Positions 1-6,140 of a stretch of DNA of 12,066 nucleotides are shown here, piece after piece. The number at the start of each line of letters is the position of its first letter. Positions within the stretch are counted from its first letter, which is position 1. This DNA comes from Deltaproteobacteria bacterium (GTDB taxonomy: Bacteria; Myxococcota_A; UBA9160; PR03): NCBI GenBank assembly GCA_018262315.1, contig JAGSPS010000057.1, forward strand, positions 1-12,066, given 5' to 3'. The notes under the pieces are model-generated. The model saw only the letters and a program-made list of their open reading frames with translations, made no database searches and was not told where the DNA came from. The position numbers and the translations under genes were made by a program.

Positions 1-252
1 GTCGGACTGGGTCTTCCCGAGCGACGTCACCGTCATCACCGGAAGCACGTTGGCCGGCACGTAACAGACGAAGGCCGCGATCACGAGCGCAAGCGTGCGT
101 TCGAGGCTGCGCAGCTTGCGCTCGTGCAGTTCAGCGCCGCAGCGCGGGCAGAGGCCGTGTTTGCCCGACGCTTCCGGCACGCGCGCGAGCAGCCCGCAGT
201 CATGGCAGCTCGCGCAGGCGACGGCGCGCGCCGTGCCCGGGGCCGCGCTCAA
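1..252 (-). CDS. PqiA-domain membrane protein, second of a pair (3' part beyond window edge)
   Basis: This partial gene reads leftward off the window; 84 codons are visible. The N-terminus has a zinc-ribbon-like Cys set (CASCHDCG at residues 13-20, CPRCG at 35-39). A hydrophobic segment with the typical PqiA pattern follows (residues about 52-73, including PANVLPVM). That is the layout of a paraquat-inducible protein A domain, an inner-membrane partner of MCE-type lipid transport proteins (PqiB) in the envelope. I chose the TTG at 252-250 because it overlaps the upstream gene's TGA (TTGA) and sits 5 nt after a GAGGAG ribosome site (258-263). No other start comes before the Cys motif. E. coli PqiA carries two such domains in one chain; here they are on two genes. 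Domain identity is well supported; the partner and substrate are inferred from the family. Confidence 0.85.
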   Translation of the reverse strand, partial: MSAAPGTARAVACASCHDCGLLARVPEASGKHGLCPRCGAELHERKLRSLERTLALVIAAFVCYVPANVLPVMTVTSLGKTQSD

Positions 253-896
253 CGCAGCTCCTCGACCCGTTCCCACACTGATTCGGGGTCGAAGGAAGCC
301 ATCGCACCGGACAAGACGAGCATCAGCAGCGCGAACGCCCAGATCGCGAGACCGGGAATGATCGACGCCATGCCCATCAGTTTGGTGATCGCGACCAGGA
401 TTCCGATCATGAAGACCTCGATCATGCTCCACGACTGCGCGTGGCGAAGGATCCGGAACGCGCGCGGCAGCTGCCACGGAATCCGGTTCACACGCAACGG
501 GACCAGCACGTAGAGCAGCATCGCCAGCTGGGCCACCGGCGCCAGCTCGATCGTCAGGAACACGAGCGCCGCGATCTCCCATTTGCCCCCGTTGTAGAGA
601 TCGATGATGCCCGTCATCAAGGTCGTCTCGGTGACGCGTCCCTTCATCTCGAACGACAGGAACGGAAAGCTGTTGGAGACGACGAACAGGATCGCCGCCG
701 CGAGCGCGAGCGCGAGTGTGTGCTCGAGACTGTTGCGCGGGTGCTTGCGGAGCACGCCGCCGCAGCGCCGGCAGCGCGCAGTCCCGCCCTCCGGCACAGC
801 GCCGAGGTGGTGCAGCAGATCGCAGTCCAGGCACGCGACGATGCGAATGGCGAGCCTCCGTCGCGGAGCATGCCCCGTCCATCCCGATCGGGCCAC
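249..896 (-). CDS. PqiA-domain membrane protein, first of a pair
   Basis: This is a 215-residue PqiA-family inner-membrane protein. Cys pairs at residues 22/25 (ACLDCD) and 42/45 (CRRCGG) form a rubredoxin-like metal site. Four hydrophobic segments follow at about 60-80, 108-134, 157-174 and 180-199. Known PqiA proteins work with MCE proteins in lipid traffic between the membranes; the substrate here is inferred. The start is uncertain. The reading frame stays open to 1199, but codons before about 896 lose the G/C third-position bias and look non-coding. I chose GTG at 896, which leaves a lead of about 20 residues before the first Cys, much like the downstream paralogue. ATG at 992 or GTG at 986 are alternatives. 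Its stop overlaps the TTG start of the next PqiA gene, so the two are probably translated in a coupled way. Confidence 0.82.
   Translation of the reverse strand: MARSGWTGHAPRRRLAIRIVACLDCDLLHHLGAVPEGGTARCRRCGGVLRKHPRNSLEHTLALALAAAILFVVSNSFPFLSFEMKGRVTETTLMTGIIDLYNGGKWEIAALVFLTIELAPVAQLAMLLYVLVPLRVNRIPWQLPRAFRILRHAQSWSMIEVFMIGILVAITKLMGMASIIPGLAIWAFALLMLVLSGAMASFDPESVWERVEELR
258..263 (-). promoter_or_regulatory. Ribosome binding site deciding the TTG start of the second PqiA gene
   Basis: The minus strand reads GAGGAG here, inside the last codons of the first PqiA gene and 5 nt before the TTG at 252. This supports a non-ATG start overlapping the previous stop. Confidence 0.7.
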
Positions 897-1116
897 GACT
901 TCGATGCCTGCAGACGCCGCGCGTCGCCGGCTGTCACAAATTCGCCGCAAAGCGGCATCCAGGAAGGAATCGAAATGATTCGCCACCTGCATGCCGTCGA
1001 TCCGCAGTCGTGTACTCTGCGCGTCCCGGCCAACGGGCCGGAGGCGCGGAAACGACGAGCCGGGTGGGGCCGTTACGAGGGTGATCCGGTCGCGCTGGGC
1101 GCGATCAGGGAGTCTC
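897..1116. other. Divergent intergenic region between pqiA-like and DUF1254 genes
   Basis: These 220 bases separate divergent genes and should hold both promoters. Visible elements are a TACTCT hexamer (1013-1018) and two short hairpins: GCCGC-AAA-GCGGC (944-956) and CCGGCC-AACG-GGCCGG (1026-1041). The second would lie in the 5' leader of the DUF1254 transcript if TACTCT is its -10 box. AGGGAG at 1107-1112 is the ribosome site for the ATG at 1117. The leftward frame stays open through here, so a longer first PqiA protein is not fully excluded. Confidence 0.5.
1013..1018 (+). promoter_or_regulatory. Candidate -10 box TACTCT for the DUF1254 gene
   Basis: The hexamer matches the TAnnCT pattern repeated ahead of other genes in this window. 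It lies 98 nt before the ATG, so it implies a long leader containing the 1026-1041 hairpin. No clear -35 is seen. Confidence 0.3.
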
Positions 1117-2532
1117 ATGAACGAGAGAATCCGATCCATCGCTTGCCTGCTGGCATCGATCGCGCTCATCGCAGCCTGCGCAGGCGGCGTGCGAACCACG
1201 CACTCGAAGCTCGACGTCTGGGAGCAGAAGGAGATTGCCGAACAGGCTTACGTCTACGCCTTCCCGATGATCGCGGCGTACAAGGCGCTGTACCAGTTCA
1301 ACATCGACACCAGATCGTCGCAGTACAAGGGACCGTTCAACACGATCGCGAACGAGGCGCGCGTCTTCACGCCGAAGGACACGGCGATCGTGACGCCCAA
1401 CAGCGACACGCCCTACTCGATGATCCAGATGGATCTGCGGGCCGAGCCGATCGTGCTGTGCGTGCCCGCGGTCGAGAAGCGGCGGTACTACTCGATCCAG
1501 CTCACGGACATGTATGCGTTCAACTATGGCTACGTTGGGAGTCGCGCCACCGGCAACGACGCGGGTTGCTACATGGTGTCGGGGCCCGATTGGAAGGGGG
1601 CGACGCCCGCGGGCATCGCGAAGGTGTTCCCGAGCGAGACGCAGTTCAGCCTCGCGATCTATCGCACCCAGCTCTTCGATCCGGCCGACATCGAGAACGT
1701 GAAGAAGATCCAGGCGGGCTATCGGGTCTACCCGCTCTCGACGTTCCTGAAGCAAGCGCCGCCGCCGGCGGCGACCGCGCCGAAATTTCCGGCGTTCACG
1801 GATGACGCATTCAAGACGGACTTCATCGCGTACCTGAATTTCCTTCAGCAATTCACGCCGCCGGTGCCCGCGGAGACGGCGCTGCGAGCGCAATTCTCCG
1901 AGATCGGAATCGGCCCCGGTGAGCCCTACGACTTCAAGTCGCTCCCGCTCGAGGATCGCATCGGCGTCGGGCTCGGCATCAAGGACGGCTTCGAGTCGAT
2001 CCAGAAGCGCCGCGACGAGATCGGAACGGAGGTCAACGGCTGGCGCATCGGGTCGGCGTTCGGAGATCGCTCCTTCTACCGCGGCGACGACCAGCTGCGC
2101 GCCGCCGCCGCACTCGCCGGCATCTACGGCAACGACGCGATCGAGGCGCTCTACCCGATGGCCGTGTCGGACAGTGACGGTCGCAAGCTCGACGGCAGCA
2201 AGTACCGCTACACGATCACTATTCCGAAGGACCAGTTCCCTCCGGTGAACGCCTTCTGGTCGGTGACGATGTACGACGGCAGGACGCAGTTGCTCGTGGC
2301 GAACCCGATCGACCGCTACCTGATCAACTCGCCGATGCTGCCCAACCTGAAAAGGAACGGCGACGGCTCACTCACGATCTACATCCAGAAGGATTCGCCG
2401 GGCAGGGCGAAGGAGCCCAACTGGCTGCCGGCGTCGGACGGTCCGATCTACCTGGTGATGCGTCTCTACTGGCCGAAACAGGCGGCGCTCGACGGTACCT
2501 GGAAACCGGCACCGATCGTGCGTGTGAAATGA
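1117..2532 (+). CDS. DUF1254/DUF1214 domain lipoprotein
   Basis: The protein has 471 residues. A lipoprotein signal covers residues 1-21 with lipobox IAAC and lipidated Cys21, so it is probably anchored in the periplasm. An N-terminal DUF1254 domain spans about 38-165; its hallmark is TPNSDTPYSMIQMDL near 93-107. A C-terminal DUF1214 domain spans about 345-455, with NAFWSVTMYDG (378-388), NPIDRYLI (396-403) and DGSLTIYIQ (416-424). A GW-containing linker (308-309) is also typical. Full-length two-domain proteins of this kind usually have 450-500 residues, so it looks complete. The biochemical function of the family is not established; the domains are often found near outer-membrane and catabolic genes. 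The start is set by AGGGAG 4 nt before the ATG and by the signal peptide. Just downstream lie a gene remnant and then an outer-membrane gene group on the same strand. Confidence 0.9.
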   Translation: MNERIRSIACLLASIALIAACAGGVRTTHSKLDVWEQKEIAEQAYVYAFPMIAAYKALYQFNIDTRSSQYKGPFNTIANEARVFTPKDTAIVTPNSDTPYSMIQMDLRAEPIVLCVPAVEKRRYYSIQLTDMYAFNYGYVGSRATGNDAGCYMVSGPDWKGATPAGIAKVFPSETQFSLAIYRTQLFDPADIENVKKIQAGYRVYPLSTFLKQAPPPAATAPKFPAFTDDAFKTDFIAYLNFLQQFTPPVPAETALRAQFSEIGIGPGEPYDFKSLPLEDRIGVGLGIKDGFESIQKRRDEIGTEVNGWRIGSAFGDRSFYRGDDQLRAAAALAGIYGNDAIEALYPMAVSDSDGRKLDGSKYRYTITIPKDQFPPVNAFWSVTMYDGRTQLLVANPIDRYLINSPMLPNLKRNGDGSLTIYIQKDSPGRAKEPNWLPASDGPIYLVMRLYWPKQAALDGTWKPAPIVRVK

Positions 2533-2547
2533 CCGACTCGGATGGAG

Positions 2548-2563
2548 CGCAGGTGAACCTGCG
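2548..2563. repeat. Perfect short inverted repeat after the DUF1254 gene
   Basis: CGCAGGT and ACCTGCG are separated by 2 nt, starting 16 nt after the stop codon. There is no T-run, so it is a weak terminator candidate at best. It could also be a protein-binding palindrome or chance. Confidence 0.3.
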
Positions 2564-2750
2564 GACGAGGAGAGCGCGAAGTCACTGAGCGAGATCAACG
2601 AGAAGCTCAGCAACCCGGTGAGCGACATCTCGTCGATCACGTTCCAGCAGAACAATTGCCGGTGTCGCCGGGCCACGGCGAAGGGCAGCGCTGGAGCACG
2701 AACCTGCTGCTCCAGCCCGGATTGCCATGGGCAGGACTGAATACGCGTGG
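2558..2750 (+). pseudogene. Frameshifted remnant of an outer-membrane transporter-type gene
   Basis: The gap between the DUF1254 gene and the next gene holds protein-like sequence in two frames. From 2558 to about 2655, one frame reads PADEESAKSLSEINEKL and then LSNPVSDISSITFQQNN. From 2656 the next frame reads LPVSPGHGEGQRWSTN and then LLLQPGLP. Read together across a one-base shift near 2650-2660, this resembles the start of the mature part of a family of outer-membrane transporter-like proteins. Members have 'LSNPVSDIWSITFQ.NN' followed by 'W..NLLFQPVLPV'. No signal peptide, start codon or barrel remains, so it is a decayed fragment, probably left by a deletion. The family match is from memory of the pattern and is an inference; no intact copy is in the window. 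Confidence 0.5.
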
Positions 2751-2795
2751 CGTCGTGGTCCGGCGCGCCCGTTCCTCTGCTACCAATGCGATCGG

Positions 2796-2801
2796 TACAC
2801 T
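2796..2801 (+). promoter_or_regulatory. Candidate -10 box TACACT for the 2878-5107 gene group
   Basis: TACACT follows the recurring GGTAnnCT pattern and lies 76 nt before the ATG at 2878. It falls in the gene-free stretch 2751-2877, where I see nothing else. No convincing -35 is present. Confidence 0.3.
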
Positions 2802-2877
2802 GGCAGGGTTCTGGTTCTTCGATCGACTGCTTCGATTCTCGACCCGAGCCGCGATGCGGTTCACAGGAGGCACGAAA

Positions 2878-3351
2878 ATGACAAGCGCCCTGAAGTTCGG
2901 TCTCTTCGCTGTCGTCGCAGCGATCGCGACGCTCGCCGCCAGCCCGGCCACCGCGGATCTGAAACCCTGGGACCAGGCCGGTGTCACCGCGATTGCGCAG
3001 ACGCTCGTCCCGGCCAGCGACGCATTCTGGCAGGCGATGCGCCGACAGCCCGGCGACACGGTCGGATCCGGCGATGCGGGGGCGAACGTCGATCTCCAGT
3101 CGAAGTCTCGGACGCTGACCGAGATGACCCAGGGGCTCGCGGGGCAACTCGCGAAGGGCAAGGGCCACCACGAGACCCTCGACATGTACAAGTCGATGAA
3201 GGAACTGGTCGACGACATCACGAACGACGCGATGTTCGACTCGCTCGATGCGCCGACGAATACCGCCTGGACCAACTTCGCCAATCTGCTGAAGCAGATC
3301 GCGCCGTACTACGACGCAAGGGCACCCGGCGACATGAGCGACATGAAGTAG
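2878..3351 (+). CDS. Secreted helical protein of unknown function
   Basis: I do not recognise a family for this 157-residue protein. A Sec signal peptide covers residues 1-26 (hydrophobic core GLFAVVAAIATLAAS, cleavage after ATA), so it should be periplasmic. The mature part looks mainly alpha-helical: about 34-56, 75-94, 98-120 and 127-146. A basic/His stretch GKGHH lies at 94-98. There is no CXXCH, so it is not a c-type cytochrome, although a four-helix-bundle shape is plausible. The start is firm: AGGAGG at 2865-2870 sits 7 nt before the ATG, and the signal peptide begins there. The outer-membrane barrel gene starts 57 nt downstream on the same strand, so the two are probably co-transcribed and may work together in the envelope. 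Confidence 0.78.
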   Translation: MTSALKFGLFAVVAAIATLAASPATADLKPWDQAGVTAIAQTLVPASDAFWQAMRRQPGDTVGSGDAGANVDLQSKSRTLTEMTQGLAGQLAKGKGHHETLDMYKSMKELVDDITNDAMFDSLDAPTNTAWTNFANLLKQIAPYYDARAPGDMSDMK

Positions 3352-3408
3352 GGAGCGTCGCGCGCGCGATCGTGCAGCGTACCCCCGATCAACCGGAGGA
3401 GGAGTTCG

Positions 3409-4356
3409 ATGAAGCGATTCTTTGCTCAGGTCGCCGTATGCGTGCTTGCATGCGTCACCGGCGGTGCGGCTGCCAACGCCCTCCCTCCGGAGCCCAAGGA
3501 CTGGGAAGGCCAGATCAAGTTGTACGCGTGGGCTTCCGCGCTCCAGACGAAAGTGGAAACCCGAGGTACCGAAACCACCATCGACGAGAGCTTCTTCGAC
3601 ATCCTCGACGATCTCGGCTGGGCCGTGATGGGCGGCGTCGAGGGGCGTTACAAGCGTGGGCTGGTGATGGTGGACTTCCTCGGCATGCAGGTGGCTGCCA
3701 GCGAGGACAGCAACGTCAATACGTTCCCGTTCCAGCCGCCCGGCGGCGGGGACGGCTTGCTGACCGCCGGTCCCGTCGACGCCAGCACGCGCCTCACGAC
3801 CTGGATGGTGGACACGAAGTTCGGCTTCCGCGCGCTTTCGCTTCCGATGAGCAAGCTCACCGGCTCGGCCGAACAAGACGACGACCTGCGTCGCTTCGAC
3901 TTCGATCTGCTCGCCGGCTTCCGCGTGTGGAACGTCACGTCGAAGGTCCACGTCGGAGTCGATCCCGCATCTCTGACGGTCGGTGGCGCGCCGGTGTCGC
4001 TCCCCGGAATCCTTCCGGGCTTGGATTTCGGTGACATCTCGCTGCCCGGCCCACTGGTGGGAGGCGGGAGTCAAACCGTGGAGGACACCGTCGACTGGCT
4101 CGACCCGATCGTCGGATTCCGCGTGAGTGGCGACGTGACCAAGCGCATCTCGCTCTTCGCGCTGGGCGACATCGGCGGTTGGGGCGTCGGAACGGCATCG
4201 GATCTGACCTGGCAGGGAATGATCGGCGGGAGCTTCGACCTCTCCGAGCGCTGGTCGCTCACGGCCGCCTACCGCGCGCTCGGCGTGAATCGCGACACCG
4301 CGATCCGAAACACGATCCTGTACGGCCCGCAGTTCGGCGCGGTGTTCCGGTTCTAG
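3409..4356 (+). CDS. Outer-membrane beta-barrel protein, uncharacterised
   Basis: This 315-residue protein has a Sec signal peptide (1-24, cleavage after ANA) and ends in FGAVFRF. The terminal Phe with alternating aromatics is the usual outer-membrane insertion signal. The mature N-terminus (WEGQIKLYAWASALQ, 32-46, then SFFDILDDLGWAVMGGVEGR, 61-80) matches a widespread proteobacterial barrel pattern: 'YLWA.gl.G.v' plus 'sF.dlLd.l.wa.m...E.r'. Amphipathic beta-strands alternate with Gly/Pro-rich loops, including a long loop near 105-125 and a Pro/Gly-rich insertion near 185-210. No enzyme motif is seen, and its cargo or role is unknown. The start is supported by GGAGGAGGAG at 3395-3404 and by the signal peptide. 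It lies 57 nt after the secreted helical protein gene and 43 nt before the channel gene. Confidence 0.82.
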   Translation: MKRFFAQVAVCVLACVTGGAAANALPPEPKDWEGQIKLYAWASALQTKVETRGTETTIDESFFDILDDLGWAVMGGVEGRYKRGLVMVDFLGMQVAASEDSNVNTFPFQPPGGGDGLLTAGPVDASTRLTTWMVDTKFGFRALSLPMSKLTGSAEQDDDLRRFDFDLLAGFRVWNVTSKVHVGVDPASLTVGGAPVSLPGILPGLDFGDISLPGPLVGGGSQTVEDTVDWLDPIVGFRVSGDVTKRISLFALGDIGGWGVGTASDLTWQGMIGGSFDLSERWSLTAAYRALGVNRDTAIRNTILYGPQFGAVFRF

Positions 4357-4399
4357 GCACGCGCGGGAACGCGGCGACGTAGGGGCGTGCGGAGGCGTG

Positions 4400-5107
4400 A
4401 TGCGAGGACCCGAGCGGGCCGCCGTCGTCCTGACTTTGCGGCGGTCGAAGTTCCTCATGCTGCTGATCTGCCTCGCCGGGCTCTTCGTGGTCCAGCCGAT
4501 GCTGCCGCGGTCGCCGGGCGGAGCTGCGGCGATTCATCTCGACGTGGCGCTGTCGCTGGTGCTGCTGGCTGGAATCTGGAGCATCAGCCGCCGGACGTCG
4601 CTCCTACTCGCTTGTGTTTCGCTCATCTCGGTTGGGTTGGGAGCCGCCTGGCTCGCGCGCACCGACGGCAACCCGACACTGGCTCTGGTCGCGCTTAGTT
4701 GCTTCCTTGGATTCCTGATCTTCACGGTCGGGTCCGTGCTGGGTCACGTTCTCGCGGCGGAGGAAGTGACCACCGACACGATCCTCGGCGGAGTCTGCGT
4801 CTACTTGCTGCTGGCCGTCGTCTGGACGCTGATCTACGGGATTCTCGAGCGACTCCAGCCCGGGTCGTTCGCGACGCAGGGGAACTCGTTGTTCAGTGCC
4901 GACGATCCGGGCGCGTTGCTCGTGCCTGATCTCGTCTACTACAGCGTCTTCACGCTCACGACGATCGGGCCGCAGGAGATCCACCCGCTGAGCGGGCCCG
5001 CGCGCGCCTGGACGGGCATCGAGGCGATGATTGGCCAGTTCTACGTCGCGGTGCTGATCGCGCGGCTGGTCGGACTCCATACCTCGCAGCGCCGCGGCGA
5101 CACGTGA
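4400..5107 (+). CDS. Ion-channel-like membrane protein with altered selectivity filter
   Basis: The protein has 235 residues with hydrophobic segments at about 18-34, 47-62, 66-86, 93-117 and 128-150. A pore-loop region (178-195) follows, then a last helix (207-226, IEAMIGQFYVAVLIARLVGL). The order pore loop, last helix and IE..IGQ.Y.AVLIARLVGL is that of the bacterial Ion_trans_2 (two-helix potassium channel) family. The filter is odd: where the family has TLTTxGYGD, this protein reads TLTTIGPQE (185-193), so Tyr-Gly-Asp is replaced by Pro-Gln-Glu. It may be non-selective, select another ion, or not conduct at all. I chose the ATG at 4400, 4 nt after GGAGG (4391-4395), over the adjacent GTG at 4397. 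The gene closely follows the barrel gene and is probably in the same transcript. Confidence 0.8.
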   Translation: MRGPERAAVVLTLRRSKFLMLLICLAGLFVVQPMLPRSPGGAAAIHLDVALSLVLLAGIWSISRRTSLLLACVSLISVGLGAAWLARTDGNPTLALVALSCFLGFLIFTVGSVLGHVLAAEEVTTDTILGGVCVYLLLAVVWTLIYGILERLQPGSFATQGNSLFSADDPGALLVPDLVYYSVFTLTTIGPQEIHPLSGPARAWTGIEAMIGQFYVAVLIARLVGLHTSQRRGDT

Positions 5108-5143
5108 GTGCGAGCGGGCTCGCGCCGCCGGGCGCAGGGCAGG

Positions 5144-5149
5144 TATGCT
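5144..5149 (+). promoter_or_regulatory. Candidate -10 box TATGCT for the small lipoprotein gene
   Basis: GGTATGCT fits the recurring TAnnCT motif and lies 28 nt before the GTG start. The same spacing occurs ahead of the PEP-CTERM gene, and nearly the same ahead of the acyl-CoA dehydrogenase gene. Confidence 0.4.
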
Positions 5150-5177
5150 GTCGCTTCTGCAACCGGAGGAGAACCCC

Positions 5178-5432
5178 GTGCGACGACTCGGCCCGTGCCT
5201 CGGAATGATCGTGTTCGCCTCGACCCTCGCGATCGGCGGCTGCGGCGGCGACGAGGGGGATCGCGGACTGGCGGTGCCCAACGAGGTCAGCACGCCGGAG
5301 TCGGCGAAGGACGAAGCGGAGACCACGCAGCAGCGGCAGCAACAGGTCACCGAGGAGATGCAGCGGAAGCAGATCGAGGACTTCGACGCCGCCAACGCGG
5401 CGAAGCAGCAGGAAGAGAAGCCGGCCCAATAG
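5178..5432 (+). CDS. Small coiled-coil lipoprotein of unknown function
   Basis: This 84-residue protein has a lipoprotein signal ending in the lipobox IGGC, with lipidated Cys22, so it should be membrane-anchored in the periplasm. The rest is short, charged and Gln/Glu-rich (residues about 38-84, with QQRQQQVTEEMQRKQIEDF), predicted as one long helix or coiled coil ending in KPAQ. No named family is recognised. Small lipoproteins of this type can act as tethers or spacers, but that is only an analogy. The start is GTG at 5178, 6 nt after GGAGGAG (5165-5171). An ATG at 5145 is in frame but lacks a ribosome site and overlaps the likely -10 box. The gene lies 70 nt after the channel gene and ends 10 nt from the convergent repeat-protein gene, with no obvious terminator between. 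Confidence 0.75.
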   Translation: MRRLGPCLGMIVFASTLAIGGCGGDEGDRGLAVPNEVSTPESAKDEAETTQQRQQQVTEEMQRKQIEDFDAANAAKQQEEKPAQ

Positions 5433-5442
5433 GCGCCGCGTT

Positions 5443-5907
5443 CTACGGAACCTGCTTCAGGATCTCTGCGTAGTGCGCGTTCGCGTGCTCGTAGGCTTTG
5501 CGCGCCGCGTCGCGCTCCGAAACGATGGCGGCACGCGCATCCCCCTGCGGGTAGTCGCGCGCCATCATGCTCGAATACGCAGCGTTCGCCTGCGCGACGC
5601 GTTGCTGCGCGACCAGAACAGCCTCGCGCGCGTCGCGCGCCTGCGCGAGCGTGGCGGGGTCGTCGATGTTGGGCAGCGCCGTCGGCGCCGGCTCTGCCGA
5701 CGGCGATGTCTCGGCCGAGTCGAGGCTCTTGCTTCCGGTGGATTCGGCGTCATCCAGATCGGAATTCTCGCCGGTCTCCGCCGCATCGAGACTCTTCGAT
5801 TCGCCCTTGTCGATGGAGTCGAGGCTGCGGGTTCGCTCTTGTGCCTGCGCGGTCGCCGCGCAGAGCGCAATCAGGATGACGGCGGCCGCGCGTCGAAGTT
5901 GCGACAT
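5443..5907 (-). CDS. Secreted protein with four 11-residue repeats and C-terminal helical domain
   Basis: This is a 154-residue protein with a Sec signal peptide (1-22, cleavage after AQA). Residues 28-71 are four tandem 11-residue units that keep an SLD or DLD start and an acidic, Ser/Thr-rich tail (SLDSIDKGESK, SLDAAETGENS, DLDDAESTGSK, SLDSAETSPSA). A Pro/Ala linker follows, then a helical C-terminal domain (82-152) with YSSMMARDYPQGDARAA and RDAARKAYEHANAHYAEIL. I know of no characterised member. The C-terminal pattern looks like a conserved hypothetical domain of secreted proteobacterial proteins; the repeats could be a flexible or ion-binding spacer. The start is the ATG at 5907, preceded by GGAGG (5914-5918, minus strand). 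It is convergent with the small lipoprotein gene. Confidence 0.8.
   Translation of the reverse strand: MSQLRRAAAVILIALCAATAQAQERTRSLDSIDKGESKSLDAAETGENSDLDDAESTGSKSLDSAETSPSAEPAPTALPNIDDPATLAQARDAREAVLVAQQRVAQANAAYSSMMARDYPQGDARAAIVSERDAARKAYEHANAHYAEILKQVP
5695..5826 (-). repeat. Four 33-bp units encoding the 11-residue SLD repeats
   Basis: The unit length is exactly 33 bp with no indels, encoding residues 28-71 of the secreted protein. The units are diverged at the DNA level, so the copies are old or selected at the protein level. Confidence 0.7.
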
Positions 5908-6026
5908 GACGATCCTCCGGAAGGAATGCGCATGGCTGGCCCTGGCTCGGGAGCCTGACCGCTCATCGCCAAGTCGCGGCGCGGACTCGAGCGGCATCGC
6001 GCGCTTCGGGAGCGGAACCCCGGGGC
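5908..6026. other. Leader region of the repeat-protein gene
   Basis: These 119 bases between the VOC remnant and the ATG at 5907 hold the GGAGG ribosome site (5914-5918). I see no gene and no TAnnCT hexamer for the leftward gene here, so its promoter may lie elsewhere. Confidence 0.4.
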
Positions 6027-6140
6027 GAGGAACTCCAGCAGCTCGAACAGGTTGCCATCCGGGTCGCGGCCGCAGCAGACCTTCACGTTGGTATGCGCCA
6101 CCGGCTCCGAGAGGAACGGCACCGTCCCCGCGCACAGCAC
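6027..6140 (-). pseudogene. C-terminal remnant of a glyoxalase/VOC-superfamily gene
   Basis: Reading leftward from 6140, about 38 codons give VPFLSEPVAHTNVKVC followed by RDPDGNLFELLEFL. This is the last strand pair of a vicinal-oxygen-chelate (glyoxalase/bleomycin-resistance) protein, including DPDGN and the FELLE segment that carries the last metal-ligand Glu in the superfamily. The rest of the roughly 120-residue domain is missing. The fragment begins at the stop codon of the EthD gene and lacks its own start context. The frame then runs on without a stop through non-family sequence into the next gene. It is best read as a deletion scar that joined the EthD 3' end to a VOC tail. Family identity is strong from the motif; the deletion is inferred. 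Confidence 0.65.

Noticed and set aside
441..1805. Long plus-strand open frame of 454 codons across the PqiA and DUF1254 genes
   Set aside because: It is an Arg/Glu-rich shadow of the minus-strand PqiA gene and then of the DUF1254 gene in another frame; both real genes have clear domains.
4357..4390. Inverted repeat GCACGC/GCGTGC after the barrel gene as a terminator
   Set aside because: Arms are short, the loop is 22 nt and no T-run follows; the next gene is likely co-transcribed.
2368..4458. Minus-strand open frame of 696 codons
   Set aside because: Low-complexity Arg/Glu/His-rich translation opposite three plus-strand genes that have signal peptides and ribosome sites; typical antisense opening in high-GC DNA.
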